A stretch of 64,000 bases of DNA from Streptomyces mutabilis (GCF_014649815.1 NZ_BMTT01000001.1:806001-870000); one strand, 5' to 3'. Positions 7,833-16,586 are shown, counted from the first letter of the stretch. Notes: generated by a model from the sequence alone, not told the origin. A program made the numbers and translations.

Positions 7833-7924
7833 GCGGGGCATGGGGAGGGGCCCTTCCCGTGGTGTGTGGTGGGAGGGGCCCCTGGGGGCGCTTTCGGCGC
7901 CCGGTGCGCCCGGTGCGCTCGGGA

Positions 7925-7972
7925 GCGCGGTGCGCGGTGCGCGGTGCGCGGTGCGCGGTGCGCGGTGCGCGC
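7925..7972. repeat. Tandem 7-bp repeat (GTGCGCG)n
   Basis: About seven copies of the unit TGCGCGG, six of them essentially perfect, fill the space between the nagF stop codon and the rph promoter. It is not in a plausible reading frame. Slipped-strand copy-number variation between strains is expected. Confidence 0.9.
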
Positions 7973-8206
7973 TTACATCATGTCTTCGATTTCGGCGGCG
8001 ATGGGGTCGGCGTCGGTGCCGATGACGACCTGGATGGCGGTGCCCATCTTGACGACGCCGTGGGCGCCGGCGGCCTTGAGGGCGGCTTCGTTGACCAGGT
8101 CGGGGTCGTTGACCTCGGTACGGAGGCGGGTGATGCAGCCTTCGATCTCGTCGATGTTGTCGATGCCGCCGAGGCCGGCGACGATCTTCTCAGCCTTGCT
8201 GGCCAT
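7973..8206 (-). CDS. nagF: N-acetylglucosamine PTS EIIB component
   Basis: A 77-residue stand-alone EIIB domain. The phosphorylated cysteine is Cys24 in IEGCITRLR, followed by the usual EIIB core and VVKMGTAIQVVIGTDADPIAAEI. It passes phosphate from EIIA (Crr, elsewhere) to sugar entering through the NagE-type EIIC permeases next door. ATG 8206 has GGGAGA upstream. It is divergent from nagE1 and a perfect DasR-type operator lies between them. Confidence 0.93.
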   Translation of the reverse strand: MASKAEKIVAGLGGIDNIDEIEGCITRLRTEVNDPDLVNEAALKAAGAHGVVKMGTAIQVVIGTDADPIAAEIEDMM

Positions 8207-8323
8207 GTTCTTTCTCCCTGATCCGAGCCGCTTTGTGGCAGTAACCCACAGTTGGCCCATCTTCGCGAGCCATCGTGGGGTCTGTATCGAATGATGGCGT
8301 CACGGCGGCGGAGCCGTCTGTCA

Positions 8324-8339
8324 ACTGGTCTACACCAGT
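8324..8339. promoter_or_regulatory. DasR-type operator (dre) between nagF and nagE1
   Basis: ACTGGTCTACACCAGT, a near-perfect palindrome matching the dre consensus of the GntR regulator DasR. It lies 26 nt before the nagE1 start and 118 nt before nagF, so one bound dimer could repress both divergent genes until glucosamine-6-phosphate accumulates. Confidence 0.9.
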
Positions 8340-8364
8340 GTACCGGCGAGGGGACGGAGACCGG

Positions 8365-9660
8365 ATGAGTGCCGACAGGGCGGTCAGCCCTGCTCGTGGC
8401 CGGTGGAACAAGGCGTTCCAGGGCTTGCAGAAGATGGGCCGCAGTCTGCAGTTGCCCATCGCAGTCCTGCCCGCGGCGGGCATTCTCAATCGTCTGGGGC
8501 AGCCGGACGTCTTCGGGGACGACGGTCTGGGGTGGACGAACGTCTCGAAGGTGATGACGGGTGCGGGCGGTGCGCTGCTGGACGGATCGCTGGGGTTGCC
8601 GCTGCTGTTCTGCGTGGGTGTGGCCATCGGGATGGCGAAGAAGGCGGACGGTTCGACGGCGCTGGCGGCGGTGGCGGGGTTCCTCGTCTACTGGTACGTG
8701 CTGCGGCAGTTCCCGGAGGACTGTCCGGAGGGATCGGAGGCGGTTCCGCAGGTCGGTTGTCAGCTGACGGACGGTTCGGGGACGGTGACGGCGTTCACGT
8801 ACCAGAATCCGGGGGTGTTCGGCGGCATCGTGATGGGGTTGCTGGCGGCGTACTTCTGGCAGCGGTTCCACCGTACGAAGCTGGTCGACTGGCTCGGGTT
8901 CTTCAACGGGCGCCGGCTGGTGCCGATCATCATGGCGTTCGTGGCGATCGCGTTCGCGGCGCTGTGTCTGTGGGTGTGGCCGCCGATCGGTGACGCGCTG
9001 GAGAGTTTCAGCGACTGGCTGACGGGGCTGGGCGCGTGGGGTGCGGGTGTGTTCGGGCTGGCGAACCGGGCTCTGCTGGTGATCGGTCTGCATCAGTTCC
9101 TGAACGTGCCGATGTGGTTCCAGTTCGGTTCGTACACGAAGCCGGACGGCACGGTGGTGCACGGCGACATCAACATGTTCCTGGCGGGTGATCCGGACGC
9201 GGGCCAGTTCACCTCGGGCTTCTTCCCCATCATGATGTTCGCGCTGCCGGCGGCGGCGCTGGCGATCACGCACTGTGCGAAGCCGCACCGCCGCAAGGAG
9301 GTGGGCGGCCTGATGCTGTCGGTGGCGCTGACGTCGTTCGTGACGGGGATCACCGAGCCGCTGGAGTACTCGTTCCTCTTCATCGCTCCGGTGCTGTACG
9401 CGGTGCACGCGGTGCTGACGGGTGTGTCGATGGCGGTGACGTGGGCGCTGGGTGTGAGGGACGGGTTCAGTTTCTCGGCGGGGTTGATCGACTACGTCAT
9501 CAACTGGAACCTGGCGACCAGGCCGTGGCTGATCATTCCGATCGGGTTGTGTTTCGCGGTCGTCTATTACGCGGTGTTCCGGTTCGCGATCACGAAGTTC
9601 GATCTGAGGACGCCGGGGCGGGAGCCGGAGGACGAGGTGGAGGACGTCACGAAGGTGTAG
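8365..9660 (+). CDS. nagE1: N-acetylglucosamine PTS EIIC permease
   Basis: A 431-residue integral membrane EIIC of the glucose/GlcNAc family with about ten hydrophobic helices. Signatures include QLPIAVLPAAGILNRLG, AIGMAKKADGSTALAAVAGF, HRTKLVDWLGFFNGRRLVPI and the conserved GITEPLEYSFLFIAP. It lacks EIIA and EIIB domains, so it relies on nagF and shared EIIA. Start is ATG 8365 with GGAGA upstream; the longer frame reading would place the operator inside the gene. Followed by a strong terminator and a close paralogue. Confidence 0.95.
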   Translation: MSADRAVSPARGRWNKAFQGLQKMGRSLQLPIAVLPAAGILNRLGQPDVFGDDGLGWTNVSKVMTGAGGALLDGSLGLPLLFCVGVAIGMAKKADGSTALAAVAGFLVYWYVLRQFPEDCPEGSEAVPQVGCQLTDGSGTVTAFTYQNPGVFGGIVMGLLAAYFWQRFHRTKLVDWLGFFNGRRLVPIIMAFVAIAFAALCLWVWPPIGDALESFSDWLTGLGAWGAGVFGLANRALLVIGLHQFLNVPMWFQFGSYTKPDGTVVHGDINMFLAGDPDAGQFTSGFFPIMMFALPAAALAITHCAKPHRRKEVGGLMLSVALTSFVTGITEPLEYSFLFIAPVLYAVHAVLTGVSMAVTWALGVRDGFSFSAGLIDYVINWNLATRPWLIIPIGLCFAVVYYAVFRFAITKFDLRTPGREPEDEVEDVTKV

Positions 9661-9701
9661 ACCTCACGTCCCCTCACGTACCCTTTGACCGTGGTCTCGC
9701 G

Positions 9702-9732
9702 AAGGCCCCCGGAGCGACCGGCCGGGGGCCTT
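9702..9732 (+). terminator. Terminator of nagE1
   Basis: AAGGCCCCC / GGGGGCCTT form a long stem about 40 nt after the nagE1 stop. Confidence 0.85.
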
Positions 9733-9881
9733 CGGCACGCCCTCGCCGGATGTTCATCGGGCCCTCTGCGGCCCTCGTCGGGGCCCTCGGGCCGGGTCCG
9801 GGCGGGGTCTTGGTCCGGTACTGCGCGTAGCGTCCCCGTCGCGGAATCGCGGGTTCCTTACGCCGCCTTCATCGTGCTAAA

Positions 9882-9914
9882 ACAGGTCTACACCACTGAG
9901 TGGTGTAGACCACC
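9882..9914. promoter_or_regulatory. Two adjacent DasR-type operators upstream of nagE2
   Basis: Two dre-like 16-mers, ACAGGTCTACACCACT (9882-9897) and AGTGGTGTAGACCACC (9899-9914), lie almost back to back, ending 16 nt before the nagE2 ATG. Together they also form a larger inverted repeat (GGTCTACACCACT / AGTGGTGTAGACC). Confidence 0.9.
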
Positions 9915-9930
9915 ACCCGATGGAGGAAGT

Positions 9931-11181
9931 ATGAGCACCGCCACCGACAAGGCGGCCCCCGCGAAGAAGCGGGGATCTGGTCTTTTCCAGGGTCTGCAGA
10001 AGGTCGGCCGCAGCCTGCAGCTCCCGATCGCCGTGCTGCCGGCGGCGGGCATCATGGTCCGGCTCGGCCAGGACGACATCTTCGGCAAGGACGGCCTCGG
10101 CTGGGACAAGGTCGCCGCCGTCTTCAACAACGCGGGCGGGGCTCTGACCGGCTCGCTGCCGATCCTGTTCTGCATAGGCGTGGCCATCGGTTTCGCCAAG
10201 AAGGCGGACGGTTCGACCGCGCTGGCCGCGGTGGTCGGGTTCCTGGTCTACAGCAAGGTCCTGGAGGCCTTCCCGGTCACCGAGGCGGTGGTCAAGAACG
10301 GCGAGGACGTCGCGGCCACGTACAACGACCCGGGCGTGCTCGGCGGCATCATCATGGGTCTGCTCGCCGCCGTGCTGTGGCAGCGGTTCCACCGCACCAA
10401 GCTGGTGGACTGGCTCGGCTTCTTCAACGGCCGGCGCCTGGTGCCGATCATCATGGCCTTCGTCGGCATCGTGGTCGGTGTCTTCTTCGGTCTGGTCTGG
10501 GAGCCCATCGGTGAGGGCATCTCGAACTTCGGTGAGTGGATGACCGGCCTGGGCGCGGGTGGTGCGGCCCTGTTCGGCGGTGTGAACCGTGCGCTGATCC
10601 CGGTCGGCATGCACCAGTTCGTCAACACGGTGGCGTGGTTCCAGCTGGGTGACTTCACGGACGCGGCCGGTCAGGTCTGGCACGGCGACATCCCGCGCTT
10701 CCTGCACGGCGACCCCTCCGCGGGCATGTACCAGTCCGGCTTCTTCCCGATCATGATGTTCGGCCTGCCGGCCGCCGCGCTGGCGATGGCGCACGCCGCC
10801 CGCCCGGAGCGCCGCAAGGCCGTCCTCGGCATGATGGTCTCGCTCGCGCTGACCTCGTTCGTCACCGGCGTGACCGAGCCGATCGAGTTCTCCTTCATGT
10901 TCATCGCGCCTCTCCTGTACGTCATCCACGCGGTGCTCACCGCGGCCTCGATGGCGATCACCTGGGGACTGGGCGTCCATGACGGCTTCAACTTCTCGGC
11001 CGGCTTCATCGACTACGCCCTGAACTGGAGTCTGGCCACCAAGCCATGGATGATCATCCCGATCGGTCTGGTCTTCGCGGTCATCTACTACGTGGTCTTC
11101 CGCTTCGCGATCGTCAAGTTCGATCTGAAGACCCCGGGCCGCGAGCCGGAGGAGGAGATCGAGGACCTCACGAAGGCGTGA
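9931..11181 (+). CDS. nagE2: N-acetylglucosamine PTS EIIC permease, second copy
   Basis: A 416-residue paralogue of nagE1 with the same EIIC signatures: QLPIAVLPAAGIMVRLG, FAKKADGSTALAAVVGF, HRTKLVDWLGFFNGRRLVPI and GVTEPIEFSFMFIAP. Codon use is more strongly G+C-biased in synonymous sites than in nagE1, suggesting higher expression. Start is ATG 9931 with GGAGG upstream. From knowledge of S. coelicolor, NagE2 is the main GlcNAc transporter; that assignment is by position and similarity. Two DasR operators precede it. Confidence 0.95.
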   Translation: MSTATDKAAPAKKRGSGLFQGLQKVGRSLQLPIAVLPAAGIMVRLGQDDIFGKDGLGWDKVAAVFNNAGGALTGSLPILFCIGVAIGFAKKADGSTALAAVVGFLVYSKVLEAFPVTEAVVKNGEDVAATYNDPGVLGGIIMGLLAAVLWQRFHRTKLVDWLGFFNGRRLVPIIMAFVGIVVGVFFGLVWEPIGEGISNFGEWMTGLGAGGAALFGGVNRALIPVGMHQFVNTVAWFQLGDFTDAAGQVWHGDIPRFLHGDPSAGMYQSGFFPIMMFGLPAAALAMAHAARPERRKAVLGMMVSLALTSFVTGVTEPIEFSFMFIAPLLYVIHAVLTAASMAITWGLGVHDGFNFSAGFIDYALNWSLATKPWMIIPIGLVFAVIYYVVFRFAIVKFDLKTPGREPEEEIEDLTKA

Positions 11182-11197
11182 GCCTCCGCCCCACGGC

Positions 11198-11246
11198 ATG
11201 ACGAAGGGCCCCCGGACCGAGAGCGGTTCGGGGGCCCTTCGTCATG
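11198..11246. terminator. Bidirectional terminator between nagE2 and the MBL hydrolase
   Basis: A very long hairpin with arms beginning CATGACGAAGGGCCCCCGGA and ending TCGGGGGCCCTTCGTCATG separates the convergent genes. Confidence 0.9.
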
Positions 11247-11252
11247 CCGGGC

Positions 11253-12005
11253 TCAGATCTCGTACGTCGCCCCCGCCGCCGCCACCTCCACCGGTCCGGC
11301 GTACGCCTCGCGCGCGTCGGCGAGGTTGACCCGGGGGTCGGTCCACGGCGGGATGTGGGTGAGGACCAGGCGCCGGGCGGCGGCGCGGGTGGCGGTCTCG
11401 CCCGCCTCGCGGCCGTTGAGGTGCAGGTCGGGGATGTTCTCCTTGCCGTGCGTGAAGGCGGCTTCGCACAGGAACAGGTCGGTGTCGCGGGCGAGTTCGT
11501 CCAGTGCGGTGGTGACGCCCGTGTCCCCGGAGTAGGTCAGTGACCGGCCGCCGTGCTCGACGCGGATGCCGTAGGCCTCCACAGGGTGGGCGACGCGGTC
11601 GGTGTGCACGGTGAACGGGCCGATCTCGAAGGTGCCCGGCTTGACCGTGTGGAAGTCGAAGACCTCGCTCATGGAGGAGGCCGAGGGGGTGTCGGCGTAG
11701 GCGGTGGTGAGCCGGTGCTCGGTGCCCTCGGGTCCGAAGACCGGGAGGGGGGCGCAGCGGCCGCCGTCGTGCCGGTAGTAGCGCGCCACGAAGTAGGCGC
11801 ACATGTCGATGCAGTGGTCGGCGTGCAGGTGGCTGAGGAAGATCGCGTCGAGGTCGTAGAGACCGCAGTGGCGCTGCAGCTCGCCCAGGGCGCCGTTGCC
11901 CATGTCGAGGAGCAGCCGGTAGCCGTCGGCCTCGACGAGGTAGCTCGAGCAGGCCGATTCCGCGGACGGGAACGACCCCGAGCAGCCGACGACGGTGAGC
12001 TTCAT
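11253..12005 (-). CDS. Metallo-beta-lactamase fold hydrolase, RNase Z/phosphodiesterase-like
   Basis: A 250-residue cytoplasmic MBL-fold protein. It has the zinc motif SHLHADHC (HxHxDH) near residues 73-80, a downstream His-containing strand (VAHPVEAYGIRVEH), YSGDTG with the bridging Asp, and a C-terminal LTHIPPW His. The early VVGCSGSFPS resembles RNase Z and cyclic nucleotide phosphodiesterase relatives rather than beta-lactamases. The substrate is not evident. Start ATG 12005 is preceded by GGAGG; the longer reading (to 12074) has no ribosome site. Confidence 0.88.
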   Translation of the reverse strand: MKLTVVGCSGSFPSAESACSSYLVEADGYRLLLDMGNGALGELQRHCGLYDLDAIFLSHLHADHCIDMCAYFVARYYRHDGGRCAPLPVFGPEGTEHRLTTAYADTPSASSMSEVFDFHTVKPGTFEIGPFTVHTDRVAHPVEAYGIRVEHGGRSLTYSGDTGVTTALDELARDTDLFLCEAAFTHGKENIPDLHLNGREAGETATRAAARRLVLTHIPPWTDPRVNLADAREAYAGPVEVAAAGATYEI

Positions 12006-12196
12006 GAAGCAGAAACCTCCGCTGGCGCGTGTGGAGAGACGGGGGTCGTGCGGTTTGTCGAGCGTAAGGCGCAAAACCTTTGGTCGCTCCTCCGCCAGGG
12101 GCCGTTGTGGGCGAACTCACCTGTGGTGTCACCGGTTCGGCTGGACCCGGGGCGCGCGGGGCCGTGGAGGGGGCGCGCGGGAGACGTGTGCGCCGG

Positions 12197-12202
12197 TACC
12201 GT
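12197..12202 (+). promoter_or_regulatory. Predicted -10 box (TACCGT) of the leaderless pemK-like gene
   Basis: TACCGT (TANNNT) ends 7 nt before ATG 12210 and no ribosome site is visible. Confidence 0.45.
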
Positions 12203-12209
12203 CGTCGGT

Positions 12210-12674
12210 ATGGACACGTCGTGGTGGCTCGCCTTCGCGGCGGCGGTGCTGCTCGCGCTCGTCGCCGTGGTCGTCGACGGGTGGGGGCGGGGGCGGCGGC
12301 CGCCGCGGCCGGGTGGCAGCCGGCGTCCGCCGGGGCGGCCCGCGCGACCGCGGGGACGGGGTCCCCGGCCGCGGCCCGCGGAGATCTGGTGGGCGAAGGT
12401 GCCGTACGAGGACGCGCGGGGTGCGAAGGACCGGCCGTGTCTGGTGATCTCGGTGCACGGGCGGCGGGCGCTGGTCGCGAAGATCACCAGCCGGTACCGG
12501 GACGAGCGGGCCGGGGTGATCACGCTGCCGCCGGGCTCGGTCGGGGACGCGCGGGGGCGGACGAGCTATCTGGAGACGGACGAGCTGCGCCAGGTGCCGA
12601 AGCGGGACTTCAGGCGCCGGGTGGGCGAGGTGGACCCGGCCCTGTGGGACCAGGTCCGGCACCTCGCCCGGTGA
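12210..12674 (+). CDS. Membrane-anchored PemK/MazF-like protein
   Basis: A 154-residue protein. Residues 5-25 form a hydrophobic helix (WWLAFAAAVLLALVAVVV), followed by a basic Arg/Pro-rich linker to about 57. The C-terminal domain has the PemK-like pattern: AEIWWAKVPYEDARGAKDRPCLVIS, then TSRYRDERAGVITLPPG and SYLETDELRQVPKRDF, corresponding to the SH3-like MazF/PemK barrel of sequence-specific ribonucleases. There is no antitoxin gene on either side, and membrane anchoring is unusual for a toxin, so a housekeeping role is more likely. Convergent with cysM (4-bp gap). Confidence 0.82.
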   Translation: MDTSWWLAFAAAVLLALVAVVVDGWGRGRRPPRPGGSRRPPGRPARPRGRGPRPRPAEIWWAKVPYEDARGAKDRPCLVISVHGRRALVAKITSRYRDERAGVITLPPGSVGDARGRTSYLETDELRQVPKRDFRRRVGEVDPALWDQVRHLAR

Positions 12675-12678
12675 GCGC

Positions 12679-13632
<954 letters not shown>

Positions 13633-13635
13633 CTA

Positions 13636-13914
13636 TCAGGCCATACCGCCGGCGACGGCCGGCAGGATCGTGATGCTGTCGCCGTCGGACAGCTTGGTGT
13701 CGATGCCGTCGAGGAAGCGGACGTCCTCGTCGTTCAGGTAGACGTTGACGAAGCGGCGCAGCTGCTCTCCGTCCACGATGCGGTCCTGGATGCCCGTGTG
13801 CCGGGTCTCGAGGTCGGCGAAGAGCTGGGCGAGGGTGTCCCCGTTGCCCTCCACCGCCTTCTGGCCGTCGGTGTACTGGCGGAGGATGGTCGGGATGCGG
13901 ACCTCGATGGCCAT
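13636..13914 (-). CDS. cysO: Sulfur-carrier protein CysO (MoaD/ThiS family)
   Basis: A 92-residue ubiquitin-fold sulfur carrier (MAIEVRIPTILRQYTDGQKAV start, FVNVYLNDEDVRFLDGIDT core). Activated as a C-terminal thiocarboxylate, it donates sulfur to CysM. The protein ends AVAGGMA: the diglycine that must carry sulfur is masked by Met-Ala. Removal by a protease, plausibly the JAMM peptidase encoded upstream, would be needed. Start ATG 13914 is preceded by AGGAG. A Cys-ending leader peptide lies about 100 nt upstream. Confidence 0.94.
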   Translation of the reverse strand: MAIEVRIPTILRQYTDGQKAVEGNGDTLAQLFADLETRHTGIQDRIVDGEQLRRFVNVYLNDEDVRFLDGIDTKLSDGDSITILPAVAGGMA

Positions 13915-14015
13915 GGCTGAGGGCTCCTGTCGGAAGGTGTGGTGGGTTCGGTGAGGCGCGCGGCGGCACGCGGCAGCCCGCCGCGGCCTCACGGCCGTAC
14001 GGCGGCAGCGGAAGA

Positions 14016-14111
14016 TCAACAGATGGCGCTGTTCAGCCTGCACAGGTCGACGTGCAGCCGCGCCACGAGCAGCGTGCCCGGCGCCTTTTCGCTCACGTCG
14101 AGAAGAACCAT
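14016..14111 (-). CDS. Leader peptide upstream of cysO-cysM, probable cysteine-responsive attenuator
   Basis: A 31-codon ORF too short for routine gene calling. It encodes a peptide starting MVLLDVSEK and ending ARLHVDLCRLNSAIC, followed directly by TGA. The RLHVDLCRL core and terminal Cys are the hallmark of a leader-peptide family found before sulfur-metabolism genes in actinobacteria. It lies 101 nt before cysO, and the GC-rich gap can form stems. The likely mechanism is ribosome stalling at Cys codons when cysteine is scarce. Confidence 0.8.
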   Translation of the reverse strand: MVLLDVSEKAPGTLLVARLHVDLCRLNSAIC

Positions 14112-14201
14112 GGGCTCATCGTATCGATTCCCGGTCCGGCTTCCGGAGTGTGATCTCACCTACTGGACGTCTCTCATCCGCGATGTGATATGAGCGGAGA
14201 T

Positions 14202-14624
14202 TCAGTACGCGTCCACGACCCTGACCTCCTCCTCCGTGACCTCTCCGTCCAGGATGCGGAACGAGCGGAACTGGAAGTCTCCGGCGTCGTCGGTGTCGGC
14301 CGTGGAGACCAGGACGTAGTGGGCGCCGGGCTCGTTGGCGTAGGTGATGTCGGTGCGGGAGGGGTAGGCCTCGGTGGCCGTGTGGGAGTGGTAGATGACC
14401 ACGGGTTCCTCGTCGCGGTCGTCCATCTCGCGGTAGAGCTTGAGCAGGTCCTGCGAGTCGAACTCGTAGAAGGTGGGCGAGCGGGCGGCGTTCAGCATCG
14501 GGACGAACCGCTCGGGGCGGCCCTCGCCCACGGGACCGGCCACCACGCCGCACGCCTCGTCGGGGTGGTCCTCGCGCGCGTGGGCGACGATCTGGTCGTA
14601 CAGGGCCTGGGTGATGGTCAGCAT
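14202..14624 (-). CDS. mec: JAMM/Mov34 metallopeptidase, Mec family
   Basis: A 140-residue zinc peptidase of the Mec/JAMM family. It has YHSHTATEAYPSRTD, which supplies the HxH-x(7)-S-xx-D motif (about residues 79-92), and an upstream conserved Glu in DEACGVVAG. Mec cleaves the CysO-cysteine adduct to free cysteine and CysO; in this strain it may also trim the Met-Ala tail of CysO. Start ATG 14624 has TATCCT ending 7 nt upstream and no Shine-Dalgarno, so it is probably leaderless. It is separated from cysO by the leader-peptide region. Confidence 0.93.
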   Translation of the reverse strand: MLTITQALYDQIVAHAREDHPDEACGVVAGPVGEGRPERFVPMLNAARSPTFYEFDSQDLLKLYREMDDRDEEPVVIYHSHTATEAYPSRTDITYANEPGAHYVLVSTADTDDAGDFQFRSFRILDGEVTEEEVRVVDAY

Positions 14625-14631
14625 GCGGCCC

Positions 14632-14637
14632 AGGATA
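14632..14637 (-). promoter_or_regulatory. Predicted -10 box (TATCCT) of leaderless mec
   Basis: TATCCT (TANNNT) ends 7 nt before the mec ATG; the interval GGGCCGC is not a convincing ribosome site. Confidence 0.45.
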
Positions 14638-14650
14638 AGCAGAAGGGCCA

Positions 14651-14675
14651 CCCCGTACCGATGGGTGGTACGGGG
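14651..14675 (-). terminator. Terminator between the amino-acid permease and mec
   Basis: A perfect 9-bp stem CCCCGTACC / GGTACGGGG with a 7-nt loop. It lies just upstream of mec and 95 nt past the permease stop. Confidence 0.7.
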
Positions 14676-14769
14676 CGGCCCGCATGCTGGACGTCCTGAG
14701 CGGCGGCCGGTGAGGACGCCACGAGCGTTCCGGGTGACCGGAGGTCCCGGGGACCCGGGAACGCGCGGG

Positions 14770-16197
14770 TCAGACGATTTTCTCCAGGTCCGGCTCGCTG
14801 CGGCCCTCGGTGACCTCGGGGTTGCGGCTCTTGAGCACGGCCCAACCGACGCCGAGGGCGGCGGCCCAGCCGGCCATCACGTACAGGCAGACGCGGGCGT
14901 CGGCGTCGTAGGCGATGAGGCAGGTGACGAAGAGGAGGAAGGCGATGGCGACGTAGGAGCACACCGAGCCGCCCGGTGCCGGGAAGGAGGAGGCGGGCAG
15001 GCGGCCCGCGACGACCTTGCGGCGGTACATGACGTGGCTGAGCAGGATCATCAGCCAGGTCCAGATGCCGGCGGCGGTGGCGATGGAGGTGACGTAGCCG
15101 AAGGCCTTCTCCGGGACGATGTAGTTCAGGACCACGCCGATGCCCATGAAGACGACCGAGACGCCGATGCCGATGGCCGGGGTCCTGGTCGACGACAGCC
15201 GGTTGAAGATCCTCGGGGCCTCGCCGTTGTCCGCGAGGGTGCGCAGCATGCGGCCCGTGGAGTACATGCCGGAGTTGCAGGACGACAGGGCGGCGGTGAG
15301 CACGACGAAGTTGACGATGCCGGCGCCGGCCGGGATGCCGATGACCGCGAAGGCCTTCACGAAGGGGCTGACGCCCTCGGCGAACTCGGTCCACTTGACC
15401 ACGGCCAGGATGACGGTGAGGGCGCCGACGTAGAAGAGGGCGATGCGCCAGGGCAGGGTGTTGATCGCCTTGGGAAGGGTCTTCTCCGGGTTCTCCGACT
15501 CGCCGGCGGTGACGCCGACCAGCTCGACGGCGAGGTAGGCGAACATGACGCCCTGGAGGGTCATCAGGGACGAGCCGATGCCCTTGGGGAAGAAGCCGTC
15601 GAACTCCCACAGGTTGGAGACTGCGGCGGTGTCGCCGGCCTGGCTGAAGCCCAGGGTGAGCACGCCGATGCCGATCACGATCATGCCGATGATGGCGGTG
15701 ACCTTGACCATCGAGAACCAGAACTCGATCTCGCCGAAGAGCTTCACCGAGATCAGGTTGGCGACGAAGAGGAGGACCAGGAAGACGAGGGCGGACACCC
15801 ATTGCGGGACGTCCGGGAACCAGTAGTGGATGTAGATGGCGGCGGCGGTGAGTTCCGCCATGCCGGTGACCACCCACATCAGCCAGTACGTCCAGCCGGT
15901 GAAGTATCCGAAGAAGGGGCCGAGGAACTCGCGCGAGTACTCGGCGAAGGAGCCGGAGACGGGGCGGTAGAGCAGGAGCTCGCCGAGGGCCCGCATGATG
16001 AAGAAGATGATCACGCCCGCGAGGGCGTACATGAGGATGATGCTGGGCCCGGCCTTGGCGATGTTGGCCCCGGCGCCGAGGAAGAGGCCGACGCCGATGG
16101 CGCCGCCGATCGCGATCATCTGGACCTGGCGGCTGTTGAGCCCGCGCTCGTAGCCCTCTTCCGGTGCCTTGTCCGTGTCGACCTGCGCAGAGGTCAT
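14770..16197 (-). CDS. Amino-acid permease, APC superfamily (AAT/GabP-like)
   Basis: A 475-residue transporter with twelve predicted membrane helices. The amino-acid transporter signature is clear: GLNSRQVQMIAIGGAIGVGLFLGAG at helix 1, RALGELLLYRPVSGSFAEY, and GWTYWLMWVVTGMAELTAAAIYIHYWFP. This places it with proton-coupled aromatic, proline, GABA or asparagine permeases; the exact substrate cannot be told. Start ATG 16197 has AAAGG 8 nt upstream; another ATG at 16218 is less well placed. A 21-bp perfect palindrome lies about 205 bp upstream. Confidence 0.92.
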   Translation of the reverse strand: MTSAQVDTDKAPEEGYERGLNSRQVQMIAIGGAIGVGLFLGAGANIAKAGPSIILMYALAGVIIFFIMRALGELLLYRPVSGSFAEYSREFLGPFFGYFTGWTYWLMWVVTGMAELTAAAIYIHYWFPDVPQWVSALVFLVLLFVANLISVKLFGEIEFWFSMVKVTAIIGMIVIGIGVLTLGFSQAGDTAAVSNLWEFDGFFPKGIGSSLMTLQGVMFAYLAVELVGVTAGESENPEKTLPKAINTLPWRIALFYVGALTVILAVVKWTEFAEGVSPFVKAFAVIGIPAGAGIVNFVVLTAALSSCNSGMYSTGRMLRTLADNGEAPRIFNRLSSTRTPAIGIGVSVVFMGIGVVLNYIVPEKAFGYVTSIATAAGIWTWLMILLSHVMYRRKVVAGRLPASSFPAPGGSVCSYVAIAFLLFVTCLIAYDADARVCLYVMAGWAAALGVGWAVLKSRNPEVTEGRSEPDLEKIV

Positions 16198-16586
16198 GTG
16201 TGGTGCGCCTTTCTCCATGCCGAACCGGGCCTTTCGTCGGCCTCGGATCGGGTCTCGATCCCCCCGGATGATGGAGTCGAGCGGGCCTCACGTCCCGCTC
16301 CTTGCCTGGCCGGCGGTCCGCCGGCTCGGTGGCGCACCCGGCCGAACATTCGGGTGGTGTTCGCCGGGCGGTCGTGAAGATTTACCACGACCGCGACGTC
16401 GATCACAGAGGCGCTCTGTGATGTGCCGCACGGGCAGAAGCGGACAAAGGGCTCCCCCGGGGTGCAAACAGGGGCGCCGGTTTGACGGATTCGTTACCCG
16501 GATTTGAGGATCCGCTGAGCGGACACGAAGGTAATCGGAATGGCCGGTTCAGGGCTTGGCCGTCCGGGGCGGAGCAGCCGTCCGAC
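16198..16586. other. 389-bp intergenic region upstream of the permease
   Basis: No convincing gene. It holds the permease promoter region, the palindrome at 16402-16422 and the 3' trailer of the clpS-DUF2017 transcript. A short minus-strand frame at 16194-16406 lacks a ribosome site and overlaps the permease start, so I do not call it. Confidence 0.7.
16402..16422. promoter_or_regulatory. 21-bp perfect palindrome, candidate operator
   Basis: ATCACAGAG-GCG-CTCTGTGAT, 9-bp arms with a 3-bp centre. It lies in the intergenic region upstream of the amino-acid permease. Form and position suggest a dimeric repressor site; the regulator is not identified. A small hairpin in RNA is the alternative. 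Confidence 0.55.

Noticed and set aside
14473-16377. 634-codon plus-strand open frame across mec and the permease
   Set aside because: Antisense low-complexity translation with no family signature; the minus strand encodes clear proteins.
16194-16406. 70-codon minus-strand frame before the permease
   Set aside because: No ribosome site, starts in the palindrome and overlaps the permease start; no similarity to known leader peptides.
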